Shown: piece by piece, positions 7,946 to 16,653 of the stretch
How the letters are laid out: each line of letters opens with the position of its first letter
Numbering within the stretch: the stretch's first letter is position 1
DNA from: Pyxidicoccus xibeiensis
GTDB lineage: Bacteria > Myxococcota > Myxococcia > Myxococcales > Myxococcaceae
Length of the DNA stretch: 64,000 bases
Assembly (NCBI RefSeq): GCF_024198175.1
Contig: NZ_JAJVKV010000005.1
Location: 868,001 to 932,000 of the forward strand
Reading direction: 5' to 3'
Notes under the pieces: generated by a model
The model's input: only the letters and a program-made list of their open reading frames with translations
Told to the model about the DNA's origin: nothing
The model's database searches: none
Translations under genes and position numbers: made by a program

Positions 7946-9274
7946 ATGTCTGACACCGTGACGTCCCGGCTCGCCGGGTTCCACAAGCTGCCCATGGAGG
8001 AGCGCCATGCGCAGCTCGCCCGGATGTTCCGGCTCACCCCCGAGGAACTGCTGCAGCTGCGCGGCACCGAGTCGCTGGAGCCCGTGCTGGCCAACCAGAT
8101 GATCGAGAACGCGGTGGGCACGTTCTCCCTGCCGCTGGGGCTGGGCCTCAACATGCAGGTCAACGGGCGCGACTACCTGGTGCCCATGGCCGTGGAGGAG
8201 CCCTCCGTGGTGGCGGCGGTGTCCTTCGCCGCGAAGATCGTCCGCGAGGCGGGCGGCTTCACCGCCGAGGCCGACGACTCGATGATGATTGGCCAGGTGC
8301 AGGTGACGCGCTACGGGGACCCGAGTGTGGCCACCGAGCGCATCCTCGCGCACAAGGAGCAGATCCTCGCGCTGGCCAACAGCTTCCACCCGTCCATGGT
8401 GGCGCGCGGCGGTGGCGCCCGGGACGTGGAGGTGCGCGTGCTGCCGGCGCCGGAGGGCCCGCGCGGCGAGCCGCTGCTCATCGTCCACATCCTCATCGAC
8501 ACGCAGGAGGCGATGGGGGCCAACCTCATCAACACCGTGGCGGAGGGCGTGGCGCCCCTCATCGAGCAGATCACCAACGGCAAGGTGTACCTGCGCATCC
8601 TCTCCAACCTGGCGGACCGCCGGCTGGCGCGCGCCATGTGCCGCATCCCCCTGGCGCAGCTGGCGGACTTCGACATGCCGGGCGAGGAGATTGCCGAGGG
8701 CATCGCCCAGGCCAGCCGCTTCGCGGAGGCGGACCCGTACCGCGCGGCCACGCACAACAAGGGCGTGATGAACGGCATCGACTCGGTGGCCATCGCCACG
8801 GGGCAGGACTGGCGCGCGATTGAAGCCGGCGCGCACGCGTTCGCCTGCCGCGGCGGGCAGTACCGGCCGCTGTCCACCTGGTACCTGGAAGAGGGCCACC
8901 TGGTGGGCCGCATCGAGCTGCCCATGGCGCTGGGCACGGTGGGCGGCCCCATCAAGGTGCACCCGGGCGTGCAGATGTCGCTGAAGCTGATGCGCACCAA
9001 CAGCGTGCGCGAGCTGGCCATGGTGTTCGCGGCGGTGGGGCTGGCGCAGAACTTCGCGGCGCTGCGGGCGCTGGGCAGCGTGGGCATCCAGAAGGGCCAC
9101 ATGGCGCTGCACGCGCGCTGCGTGGCGGTGACGGCGGGCGCGCGGGGCCACTGGGTGGAGAAGATTGCCAACCTCCTGGTGAAGGCCGGCCACGTGAAGG
9201 TGGAGAAGGCCCGCGAGCTGCTCGCGAGCCTGCCCGCCGAGGACGTCCCGGCTCCCACCGGCACCAACGGCTGA
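7946..9274 (+). CDS. mvaA: Hydroxymethylglutaryl-CoA reductase, class II type
   Basis: This is the enzyme producing mevalonate from HMG-CoA. The start at 7946 follows GGGGAAGGAAG and gives 442 residues. Catalytic landmarks are visible: Glu in ENAVGTFSLPLGLG, Lys in NKGVMNGIDSV, the substrate and cofactor loop TQEAMGANLINTVAEGV, and a C-terminal His in GHMALHARC. Length and motifs fit the class II bacterial enzymes, which lack the membrane domain of eukaryotic reductase. Although class II reductases were first described as degradative, the surrounding complete pathway argues for a biosynthetic role. The gene ends 4 bases before the mevalonate kinase start. Confidence 0.93.
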   Translation: MSDTVTSRLAGFHKLPMEERHAQLARMFRLTPEELLQLRGTESLEPVLANQMIENAVGTFSLPLGLGLNMQVNGRDYLVPMAVEEPSVVAAVSFAAKIVREAGGFTAEADDSMMIGQVQVTRYGDPSVATERILAHKEQILALANSFHPSMVARGGGARDVEVRVLPAPEGPRGEPLLIVHILIDTQEAMGANLINTVAEGVAPLIEQITNGKVYLRILSNLADRRLARAMCRIPLAQLADFDMPGEEIAEGIAQASRFAEADPYRAATHNKGVMNGIDSVAIATGQDWRAIEAGAHAFACRGGQYRPLSTWYLEEGHLVGRIELPMALGTVGGPIKVHPGVQMSLKLMRTNSVRELAMVFAAVGLAQNFAALRALGSVGIQKGHMALHARCVAVTAGARGHWVEKIANLLVKAGHVKVEKARELLASLPAEDVPAPTGTNG

Positions 9275-9278
9275 GCCC

Positions 9279-10211
9279 GTGGCCTCCCGCTCTCCACCCC
9301 TGACGGCCTTCGGTGCCGGCAAGGTCATCCTGCTGGGCGAGCACAGCGTGGTGTACGGCCACCCCGCGCTGGCGGGGCCGCTGTCCCAGGGCGTGAAGGC
9401 GCTCGGGGTGCCGGCGAAGAAGTGCCAGCTGGTGCTGCCGTCCACGCTGAGCCGCCCGCAGCGCGCGCAGCTCACCGCCGCCTTTGCCCGCGCGGCGCAG
9501 GCCACCGGCGAGCCGCCCGTGAAGGTGGCGCTGGAGGCGGACCTGCCGCTGGCCGTGGGGCTGGGCAGCTCCGCGGCGCTGTCCGTGGCGTGTGCGCGCC
9601 TGCTGCTCCAGGCGGCGGGGCAGACGCCCACGACGAAGGAGACGGCGCGGGTGGCGTGGGAGATGGAGCAGGAGTTCCACGGCACGCCGTCCGGCGTGGA
9701 CCACACCACCAGCGTGGAGGAGCGGCTCGTCCTCTACCGCCGCAAGCCGGGCACGACTGTCGGCAAGGGGCGTGTGGTGGACAGCCCGAAGCCGCTGCGC
9801 GTGGTGGTGGCGCTGGCCGGCGAGCGCAGCCCCACGAAGAAGACGGTGGGGGCGCTGCGTGAGCGGCAGGCGCGCTGGCCGGAGCGCTACCAGCGGCTGT
9901 TCACGGAGATTGGCCGCGTGGCGTCCGAGGGCGCGGAGGCGGTGGCGGCGGGAGACCTGGAGGCGCTGGGGGACGCGATGAACGTCAACCAGGGCCTGCT
10001 GGCGGCGCTGGGGCTGTCGTCTCCGCCGCTGGAAGAGATGGTGTACCGGCTGCGGGAGCTGGGGGCGCTGGGCGCCAAGCTCACCGGGGCCGGCGGAGAT
10101 GGTGGGGCCGTCATCGGCCTGTTCCACGAACCCGCGCCCGCGGTGGTGAAGCTGACCGCGCTGGGCGTGCGCTGCTTCAGCAGCCAGCTCGCGGGCCCGC
10201 GGGCGTTGTGA
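9279..10211 (+). CDS. mvk: Mevalonate kinase (GHMP family)
   Basis: The kinase phosphorylates mevalonate at C5 with ATP. It starts at GTG 9279 and has 310 residues. GHMP motif 1 is FGAGKVILLGEHSVVYGHPA, motif 2 is PLAVGLGSSAALSVA (phosphate loop), and motif 3 is KLTGAGGDGGAVIGL. The Asp in SGVDHTTS corresponds to the catalytic base region. The gene sits between mvaA and mvaD with a 4-base gap before and a 4-base overlap after it, so translation is probably coupled along the operon. Confidence 0.93.
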   Translation: MASRSPPLTAFGAGKVILLGEHSVVYGHPALAGPLSQGVKALGVPAKKCQLVLPSTLSRPQRAQLTAAFARAAQATGEPPVKVALEADLPLAVGLGSSAALSVACARLLLQAAGQTPTTKETARVAWEMEQEFHGTPSGVDHTTSVEERLVLYRRKPGTTVGKGRVVDSPKPLRVVVALAGERSPTKKTVGALRERQARWPERYQRLFTEIGRVASEGAEAVAAGDLEALGDAMNVNQGLLAALGLSSPPLEEMVYRLRELGALGAKLTGAGGDGGAVIGLFHEPAPAVVKLTALGVRCFSSQLAGPRAL

Positions 10212-11206
10212 GTGCTCCCATGAAAGCCACTGCCCTGGCGCATCCGAACATTGCCCTGGTGAAGTACTGGGGGAAGCGGGACGACGCCCTCATCCTGCCG
10301 CACCAGTCCAGCCTGTCCCTCACGCTCTCTCCGCTGTCGGTGACGACGACGGTGGAGTTCGGCGTGGGCGGCGACCACGTGGAGCTCAACGGCCATACGG
10401 CGAAGGGCAGCGAGCGCGAGCGCGTGCTGCGCCTGCTGGAGGCGGTGCGCGCGGGTGTGAAGAGCGACTTGGGCCCGGCGAAGGTGGTGTCGCGCGGGGA
10501 CTTCCCGATGGCGGCGGGGCTGGCGAGCAGCGCGGCGGGCTTCGCGGCGCTGGCGGTGGCGGGGCGCGCGGCGGCGGGGCTGCCGGCGGAGCCGAAGGCG
10601 GCGAGCATCCTGGCGCGGATGGGCAGCGGCTCGGCGTGCCGCAGCGTGCAGGGTGGCTTCGTGGAGTGGCAGCGTGGAGAGCGTCCGGATGGCGAGGACA
10701 GCTTCGCGGTGCAGCGCTTCGACGCGGCGCACTGGCCGGAGCTGCGCATGGTGGTGGCCGTGCTGGACCGCGGCGAGAAGGAAGTGAAGTCGCGGGACGG
10801 GATGAAGCACACGGTGGACACCAGCCCGTACTACCCGGCCTGGGTGAAGGACGCGGAGGTGGAGGTGCCCCAGGCGCGCGAGCACATCTCCCGGCGTGAC
10901 TTGCAGGCGCTGGGAGAGCTGTGTGAGCGCAACGCGTGGAGGATGCACGCGACGGCGTTCGCCGCGAATCCGCCGCTCTGCTACCTGAACTCGCAGACGC
11001 TGGGGCTCATCCAGCACCTGCGTGAGCAGCGCAAGAAGGGCATGCCGGTGTGGTTCACGCTGGACGCGGGCCCCAACCCGGTGCTGCTGACGGACGCGGC
11101 GCACGAGGTGGCAGCGGAGGCGCTGGCGCGCGCCTGCGGCGCGGTGGACGTGATTCGCTGCGTGCCCGGTGGAGACGCGGAGCTGAAGCCGGAGCACCTG
11201 TTCTGA
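10208..11206 (+). CDS. mvaD: Diphosphomevalonate decarboxylase
   Basis: This GHMP-family enzyme converts mevalonate diphosphate to isopentenyl diphosphate with ATP-driven decarboxylation. The product has up to 332 residues. The first possible start is GTG 10208, overlapping the mvk stop; ATG 10220 (MKATALAHPNIALVKYWGKR) is equally plausible. Diagnostic stretches are HPNIALVKYWGKRD, SSLSLTL, FPMAAGLASSAAGFAALAVA and MGSGSACRSVQGGFVEW. DAGPNP near the C-terminus is also typical. It is followed by pmk with a one-base overlap of stop and start. Confidence 0.92.
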   Translation: MSAPMKATALAHPNIALVKYWGKRDDALILPHQSSLSLTLSPLSVTTTVEFGVGGDHVELNGHTAKGSERERVLRLLEAVRAGVKSDLGPAKVVSRGDFPMAAGLASSAAGFAALAVAGRAAAGLPAEPKAASILARMGSGSACRSVQGGFVEWQRGERPDGEDSFAVQRFDAAHWPELRMVVAVLDRGEKEVKSRDGMKHTVDTSPYYPAWVKDAEVEVPQAREHISRRDLQALGELCERNAWRMHATAFAANPPLCYLNSQTLGLIQHLREQRKKGMPVWFTLDAGPNPVLLTDAAHEVAAEALARACGAVDVIRCVPGGDAELKPEHLF

Positions 11207-12285
11207 TGGAGCGCGCCCTCTCCGCGCCGGGCAAGCTGTTCGTCTCCGGTGAGTACGCGGTGCTGTGGGGCGGGGTGGCGCGGGTGGCCGCGGTGGCGCC
11301 TCGCACGGCGGCCTATGTGCGGCGCCGCGCGGATGCCCGCGTGCACGTGTGCCTGGAGGAGGGGACGCTGGCGGGCAGCACCACGCCCCTGGGCGTGCGG
11401 TGGGCGCGCGAGGTGCCGGCGGGGTTCTCCTTCGTGGCGCGCACGCTGGACGAGGCGCTGCGGGCGCACGGCCGGGCGAGCCAGGGGTTCGACCTGGCGA
11501 TAGCGCCGTCCGCGGTGGGGCCCAACGGGCAGAAGCTGGGCATGGGCGGCAGCGCGTGCGCGACGGTGCTGGCGGCGGAGGGCGCGCGCTACGTGCTGGA
11601 GGAGCGCTACGACGCGCTGAAGCTGGCGCTGGCGGCGCATGCGCTGGGGCAGGGCGGGAAGGGGAGCGGCGGGGACGTGGCGGCGAGCTTCGCCGGCGGG
11701 CTGCTGCGCTACCGGCGCTATGAAGTCGCTCCGTTGGTGGAGGCCAGCAACGCGGGGCGGCTGCGCGCGGCGCTGGCGGAGTCACCGTCCGTGGACGTGT
11801 GGCGGCTGCCTCCGCCCCGGGTGTCCATGGCCTATGCCTTCACCGGCGAGAGTGCCTCGACGCGCGTGCTGATTGCGCAGGTGGAGGCAAAGCTGGAGGA
11901 GGCGGGGCGGCGGGCGTACGTGGAGCGCTCCGACAGGCTCGGCCAGGTGATTGAAGATGGCCTGGGCGGCGGGGACTTCCGTGCGTTCTCCGAGGCGGTG
12001 AAGGCGCAGCACGAGCTGCTCTTGGAGCTGGGGCCGCTGGAGACGGAGGGCATGCGCCGGGTGCTCGCGATGGCGGCGGCGTATGGCTGCGCGGGGAAGC
12101 TGTCCGGCGCGGGCGGCGGGGACGGGTGCATCCTGTTCGCTCCGGATGCGCAGACGCGGGCGGAGCTGTGCAAGGGCCTGGAGGCGCGTGGCTTCCACAC
12201 GCTGCCGCTGGACGCGGAGCCCGGCGTGCGCGGCGAGGCCCAGGTGGATGTGCGGCTGCGCAACTGGGTGGACGCGCTCGTTTGA
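11206..12285 (+). CDS. pmk: Phosphomevalonate kinase (GHMP family)
   Basis: This 359-residue kinase starts at ATG 11206, overlapping the mvaD stop by one base. APGKLFVSGEYAVLWGG is GHMP motif 1. LGMGGSACATVLAAEG replaces the usual GLGSSA phosphate loop and is typical of phosphomevalonate kinases. GQGGKGSGGDVAASFAGG and KLSGAGGGDGCILF complete the active site. With the four genes before it, it forms a full mevalonate-to-DMAPP route. It is the last gene of the operon, and about 85 bases downstream there is an inverted repeat. Confidence 0.9.
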   Translation: MERALSAPGKLFVSGEYAVLWGGVARVAAVAPRTAAYVRRRADARVHVCLEEGTLAGSTTPLGVRWAREVPAGFSFVARTLDEALRAHGRASQGFDLAIAPSAVGPNGQKLGMGGSACATVLAAEGARYVLEERYDALKLALAAHALGQGGKGSGGDVAASFAGGLLRYRRYEVAPLVEASNAGRLRAALAESPSVDVWRLPPPRVSMAYAFTGESASTRVLIAQVEAKLEEAGRRAYVERSDRLGQVIEDGLGGGDFRAFSEAVKAQHELLLELGPLETEGMRRVLAMAAAYGCAGKLSGAGGGDGCILFAPDAQTRAELCKGLEARGFHTLPLDAEPGVRGEAQVDVRLRNWVDALV

Positions 12286-12369
12286 GCGCACGTGAAGCCC
12301 TGAGGTCTCTTCGTACCCAGCGGCCGACCTGGCGAGCGCCAGTGCATTTATTCAATGTTTGCCGTGTTT

Positions 12370-12397
12370 GGCGTTACTCAGTCACGGCTGTAACGCC
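12370..12397. repeat. Inverted repeat between pmk and the next lipoprotein gene
   Basis: GGCGTTAC (12370-12377) and GTAACGCC (12390-12397) are perfect arms around a 12-base loop. It may be the operon terminator or an operator for the following gene. No T tract is present, so the role is open. Confidence 0.4.
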
Positions 12398-12435
12398 GTG
12401 CCGTGCGAGAGCGGCCAACACCAAAAGGGGCAGAC

Positions 12436-13023
12436 ATGCAGCTGAGACACATCATCCGTGGAAGCGTCGTCATGGGCATGGGGCTGGCGTTGGCGGCCTG
12501 TGGAGGGCCGCAGACGGAGGAGGCAGGGGCTCCGGAGCTGGGGAGCACGGAGCAGGGCCTCCAGCACATCACCAACACCGGCTTCGAGGCGGCGCCGTCC
12601 GGCAGCTACAACTGGGTGGACCTCACCTCGGGCGCGACGTCGCTGACGAACTGGACCGTCGGCGGCAGCATCCGGGTGATGAGCAACTCCTACAAGACGC
12701 CGAACAGCGGCACCAAGTCCGTGAGCCTCAATGGCTCCTATGGGGCCGGCAGCATCTCGCAGACGATTCCCACGGTGGTGGGCAGCGGGTACACGGTGCG
12801 GTTCTGGGTGGCCAACAGCCCGGGCTGCACGGGCATCAGCCGCTCGGCGAAGCTCACCTATGGCCCCTCCACCGCGAGCTTCTCGAACACGCTCGCGGGG
12901 TGGACGCAGCGGACCTACGTCTTCAACGCCACGAGCACCAGCAGCCTCATCAAGCTGGAGAGCACCTCGGGCGGCGTGACCTGCGGCCTGGCCATCGACG
13001 ACGTCACCGTTGACGGTCCTTGA
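12436..13023 (+). CDS. Secreted lipoprotein with DUF642 / choice-of-anchor-C-like beta-sandwich
   Basis: ATG 12436 follows AAAAGGGGCAGAC and opens a 195-residue lipoprotein with lipobox LALAAC. The mature domain has NTGFEAAPSG near its start, then SLTNWTVGGSIRVM, TKSVSLNGSYGAGSISQTI, SGYTVRFWVANSPGC and LAIDDVTVDG at the end. This order of motifs is the pattern of DUF642/choice-of-anchor-C sandwich domains, which are often carbohydrate-binding. No catalytic residues are evident. It appears to be transcribed alone; a surface adhesion or matrix-binding role is inference. Confidence 0.65.
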   Translation: MQLRHIIRGSVVMGMGLALAACGGPQTEEAGAPELGSTEQGLQHITNTGFEAAPSGSYNWVDLTSGATSLTNWTVGGSIRVMSNSYKTPNSGTKSVSLNGSYGAGSISQTIPTVVGSGYTVRFWVANSPGCTGISRSAKLTYGPSTASFSNTLAGWTQRTYVFNATSTSSLIKLESTSGGVTCGLAIDDVTVDGP

Positions 13024-13096
13024 TACACCTGTAGGAATCAGACCGTGCGCCCGGATGAAGACCTGGACTCCTTCTCCAGGCGCGCGGTGTTTCGCC

Positions 13097-13699
13097 ATGA
13101 TTCAGCTCAGCGACAGGGAAATCCGTGACGAGCGCCTGGAGCTGAACGACAGGACGCAGCTCTACTCCCTGGGACAGAACCTGACGCTGAGGCGGTGCAC
13201 CCTCGTCGTCGATGTCCCCGCTCGATTCCTGAGCATCACCGGGGCGCGGCTCATCGACTGCACCATCGACGCGAAGCGGGAACTCGTGGACTTCCGCTGG
13301 GAGAAGGCGCGCCTCGAAGGCTGTCGCTTCACGGGACGGTTGAACGGCAACGACTTCGGCTCCTGGCCCTACGCGGAGCACCCGCAGCTCGGCGGTATCG
13401 AGGACTGCGACTTCACGGCCGCGCACCTGGACGGGTGCCGCTTCATCGGCTGCGACGTCAGCACGCTCCGGCTTCCGGCGTGGCCCTGCTTCACCCTGCT
13501 CGACCCCGTGGGGAAGAAGGACGCGCTGGCCGCGCTACAGTGGCCCGGTCAGCTCGGCGCCGTCATGCGCTCCCTCTCGAGGTCCCCACCGACCACGGCG
13601 GCGGTGACGCTCTCCGCGTCGAGGCTCCTCAGGGACTGCGGTGTCACCCCGGACGCGTTTCTCGCCGCGTTGGAGCGGCTGGATGGGGTCATCATGTAG
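13097..13699 (+). CDS. Hypothetical protein with pentapeptide-repeat-like segment
   Basis: I do not recognise a characterised family. From ATG 13097 the product has 200 residues; ATG 13055 and the upstream frame start are alternatives. The middle contains short repeats with regularly spaced Leu/Phe and Cys, such as RLIDCTIDA, ARLEGCRFTGRL, GIEDCDFTAAHLDGCRFIGC. This resembles a right-handed pentapeptide-type beta-helix. No signal peptide is seen, so it is probably cytoplasmic. It begins just after the secreted lipoprotein gene and converges on the outer-membrane protein gene at 13724. Confidence 0.5.
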   Translation: MIQLSDREIRDERLELNDRTQLYSLGQNLTLRRCTLVVDVPARFLSITGARLIDCTIDAKRELVDFRWEKARLEGCRFTGRLNGNDFGSWPYAEHPQLGGIEDCDFTAAHLDGCRFIGCDVSTLRLPAWPCFTLLDPVGKKDALAALQWPGQLGAVMRSLSRSPPTTAAVTLSASRLLRDCGVTPDAFLAALERLDGVIM

Positions 13700-13723
13700 C
13701 CACGGGCCCGAAGGCCCGGCGCT

Positions 13724-14917
13724 TCAGAACATGTGCCCGAAGGTCAGGTAGAAGCGCCGCCGCCCGGACTCCGTGGAGCGCGCGTAGTCCGCGCGAATCA
13801 CCGCGGCGCGCCGGGCCAGGCGCAGGCCTCCGCCGATGCCCGGGTGCCACTCGTACCACTTGCCGTCCGCCACGCCCGGGTGCCACACGCGCCCGAAGTC
13901 CATGAACACCACCGCGCCCACCCGCATCGCCTGTCCGAAGACCTGCATCTGCGTGGCCTGGAAGCGCAGCTCCGTGTTGCTGAATGCCTTGATGTTCCCT
14001 GAGAAGCGGTTGCGCTCAATCCCGCGCACGCTGCTCATTCCGCCGACGCCCTCGGACACGCTCACGCCGCCCGTGTTGCTCCACTCGTAGAAGGGCACGT
14101 CGCCGAAGAGCATGTCCAACGTCAGCCGGTGCGCCAGCGTCAGCCGCGACGACAGCTTGATGTACCGCCGCTCGCTCAGCGTAATGCCCGCGTAGTGGTA
14201 CCGGCTGCCCGTGGCGCTGCCCGACACGCGCAGCGCCAGTTCCTCCACGCCGCCCTCCGTCGGGTCCGACTCGTCGTCGCGCGTGTCCCAGAGCACGCCC
14301 GCCAGCAGCTGCCCCGTGGAGCCACCCTCGATGCCCAGCGGCTTCTGCACGGACAGCATGGACGTCTCGAACGCGTCCACGCTCGTGTGCCGCCAGCCGT
14401 AGCCCACGTACGACTGCAGCGGGTGGGTGCCGCCGAAGGGCCGACCGCGCAGGCGCACCCAGAACCCCGGTGAGCCCTTGTCGAAGTTGTAGTGCGGGTC
14501 GTTCTCGTCGCCCTTGAAGTTCGGCGCCGACTTGTTGCCCGCGCCGAAGAAGGGGCTGCGCATCTCCCGCCGGTACTCCAGCCGCCCCTCCACCCGCAGC
14601 GGTCCGAGCAGCTGCGGCCCGTCATAGCGGATGTAGTGGTTCTGGATGCCGCGGCTGCTGAAGAACACCTGCGCGCCCAGCGCATGCGCGTACGGCGTCT
14701 TGCCGGGCGAGTACAGGTACATGCCGCCCACGCCGCCGTAGCCGAACCCATGGTCCGAGTTGAAGCTCAGCAGGGGCAGCGCGATGCCGTCGAACCCGGA
14801 CTCCTTCTTCGCGGGGGAAAGCCCAGGCGCGGGCTGTGGCGGAACGACCGCCGGGGTGGCACTCAGGCTGGCGAGGATGAGAACTGCGGGAATGAACATG
14901 AGGGCCCGCTGAGACAC
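13724..14917 (-). CDS. BamA/TamA-type outer-membrane beta-barrel (surface antigen D15 family)
   Basis: This protein of about 397 residues has a signal peptide (LMFIPAVLILASLSATPA). It starts at GTG 14917 or ATG 14899. The sequence is barrel-like with alternating aromatic and Gly residues: GFGYGGVGGMYLYSP, RVEGRLEYRREMRSPFFGAG, LLAGVLWDTRDDESDP, GMSSVRGIERNRFSG and MRVGAVVFMDFGRVW. RGIERNRFSG occupies the position of the conserved VRGY/F-type loop of Omp85 proteins. No POTRA domains are present and it ends in the barrel-like GHMF. Its substrate is unknown; an Omp85-family pore or lipid-linked role is inferred. Confidence 0.7.
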   Translation of the reverse strand: MSQRALMFIPAVLILASLSATPAVVPPQPAPGLSPAKKESGFDGIALPLLSFNSDHGFGYGGVGGMYLYSPGKTPYAHALGAQVFFSSRGIQNHYIRYDGPQLLGPLRVEGRLEYRREMRSPFFGAGNKSAPNFKGDENDPHYNFDKGSPGFWVRLRGRPFGGTHPLQSYVGYGWRHTSVDAFETSMLSVQKPLGIEGGSTGQLLAGVLWDTRDDESDPTEGGVEELALRVSGSATGSRYHYAGITLSERRYIKLSSRLTLAHRLTLDMLFGDVPFYEWSNTGGVSVSEGVGGMSSVRGIERNRFSGNIKAFSNTELRFQATQMQVFGQAMRVGAVVFMDFGRVWHPGVADGKWYEWHPGIGGGLRLARRAAVIRADYARSTESGRRRFYLTFGHMF

Positions 14918-15053
14918 GTCAGGGGGATGGAACCATCCCGAAGAGATGACTGGCCCGGGCCGCTTGCCTACCCACCAGGAAGACGGGCTCCTGGCGAAGG
15001 CGATCGACCCCCCGAGTGCTCATCTTGCCTGCCTTGGGAGGGGAGCCGTCAAC

Positions 15054-16640
15054 GTGAGACCTGTCATCACCCCAGCCATGCACATGTGGGCCCACGGGCT
15101 CATCCGTCGAATCCGGGCGAAGGTTCCGCCCTCGGCGCAGCACAGGCCCCGCAATCTCCTCCTCATCCACCTCGATGGAGTCCCGAAAGCCCTGCTAGAC
15201 GAGGCCATCGTCGCAGGGAAGATGCCCTTCGTCGCGAGCCTCGTCCGCTCTGGCACCTTTCACCTGGATGACGCGTTCTGGGGGGCGCCGACCTCCACGC
15301 CGTACTTCCAGGCGGGCCTTCTGTACGGGATGCGTCATTCGAACCTGCCTGCCTACTCCTGGTACGACCGGGCGCTGGGCCGCAAGGTCCAGATGAACAC
15401 CCCTACCGACGCCATGGAGATGGACCGGCGCCTGCGGGGGGCGGGTCGCACCAGCCTCCTGGACGGCGGTGGGCACGGCTACTTCTCGCTGTTCCGCGCG
15501 GGCGCGAGCAACGCACTCAGCATGAGCACGCTGGCCAGCTTCAAGCTGATGGCGCGCTCGTTCTCCTACGAGATGATGGGCCTGTCCGCGGCGCGCACGC
15601 GCAGCACCTGGGCGTATCTGCGCTCGCTGGGCATGGACACGTGGCACGCGGCCCGCGAGGTCTTCCAGTGGGGGCGCTCCCTTCAGGACTGGCGCCACGA
15701 GCAGGGCTTCCTCATCAGCCGCGTGCTCCTCCAGCGGCTGGGCTGGAGCTTCGCCCACACCAAGGCGCTGGTGGACATGGTGCGCGGCGTGCCCGCCATC
15801 TACCTCGTGTATGGCAACTACGACGAGGTGGCCCACCGCCGGGGCCCGCGCTCGCCGGGGGCCCTGGAGGAGCTGCACCGCGTGGACACGTACCTCGAGG
15901 AGCTGTACGCGGTGGCGCGCTCGGTGGACCGGCCCTACGACGTCGTCATCCTCTCCGACCATGGCCACGTGGACAGCCTGCCGCTGGAGCAGCGCCAGGG
16001 CCGGCGCCTGGAGCAGTGGCTGCTGGAGGACGGCAGCGCCGGGCCGCTGGCGGAGGACCTGGTGCGCGGCCTCTGCGACGGCCGGCCCCGTCCCGCGCCG
16101 GACACCACGCCGCGCGCGCCCTTCAAGCCCGTGGCCATGGAGTGCGGCAACTTCGCCCACGTGTACCTCTCCGGCGCGCTCCAGCCGCTGGAGGCGCGGG
16201 AGCTGCTGGCGCGGCACCCGGACGTGCTGGCCCGAGTCACCCAGAGCCCGGAGATTGGAATCGTGGCGCTGCGGCGCGGCAACTCCGCGGTGGCGCTGGT
16301 GAAGGGCGGCGTCTACGGCCCCGACGAGCTGGACAGGGCCCCGCTGTCGCCCGAGTACAGCAAGCGCGCGGTGGCGGACTTCCTCCGCGTGCTGCCGTCC
16401 ATGTCGACGGCGGGGGACGTGGTGCTGTTCGGCGAGGCCGTGCGCCGCGGCGGCACCGTGGGCTTCGCTTGGGAGTTCGGCTCGCACGGGGGCCTGACGC
16501 GCACGGAGGCCAACAGCCTGGTGTGCTGGCCGGCGGATGGGCCGGTGGACCTGTCCGGCCTGGGCCACTGCGCGCAGCTGCATGAGCGGCTGGCGGAGAC
16601 CTATCTGGACCCGGCGCCACCCCTGCGGTTGGTGCTGTGA
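15054..16640 (+). CDS. Alkaline-phosphatase-superfamily phosphodiesterase/pyrophosphatase-like protein
   Basis: GTG 15054 is preferred because GGGAGGGGAG lies 8 bases upstream; the product has 528 residues. Metal and nucleophile landmarks of nucleotide pyrophosphatase/phosphodiesterase enzymes are visible: IHLDGVP (Asp41), GAPTSTPYF (Thr80 or Thr82), NYDEVAHRRG (Asp257, His261) and ILSDHGH (Asp302, His303, His305). No clear signal peptide is seen, although the N-terminus is basic. It is followed 14 bases later by a flippase-like membrane protein, so the pair likely acts on one envelope or lipid substrate. The substrate itself cannot be read. Confidence 0.7.
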   Translation: MRPVITPAMHMWAHGLIRRIRAKVPPSAQHRPRNLLLIHLDGVPKALLDEAIVAGKMPFVASLVRSGTFHLDDAFWGAPTSTPYFQAGLLYGMRHSNLPAYSWYDRALGRKVQMNTPTDAMEMDRRLRGAGRTSLLDGGGHGYFSLFRAGASNALSMSTLASFKLMARSFSYEMMGLSAARTRSTWAYLRSLGMDTWHAAREVFQWGRSLQDWRHEQGFLISRVLLQRLGWSFAHTKALVDMVRGVPAIYLVYGNYDEVAHRRGPRSPGALEELHRVDTYLEELYAVARSVDRPYDVVILSDHGHVDSLPLEQRQGRRLEQWLLEDGSAGPLAEDLVRGLCDGRPRPAPDTTPRAPFKPVAMECGNFAHVYLSGALQPLEARELLARHPDVLARVTQSPEIGIVALRRGNSAVALVKGGVYGPDELDRAPLSPEYSKRAVADFLRVLPSMSTAGDVVLFGEAVRRGGTVGFAWEFGSHGGLTRTEANSLVCWPADGPVDLSGLGHCAQLHERLAETYLDPAPPLRLVL

Positions 16641-16653
16641 GGGAGGGGAGGGG

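Noticed and set aside
6812..9709. 965-codon open frame antisense to the mevalonate operon
   Set aside because: Shadow of well-supported genes on the plus strand; composition is not protein-like.
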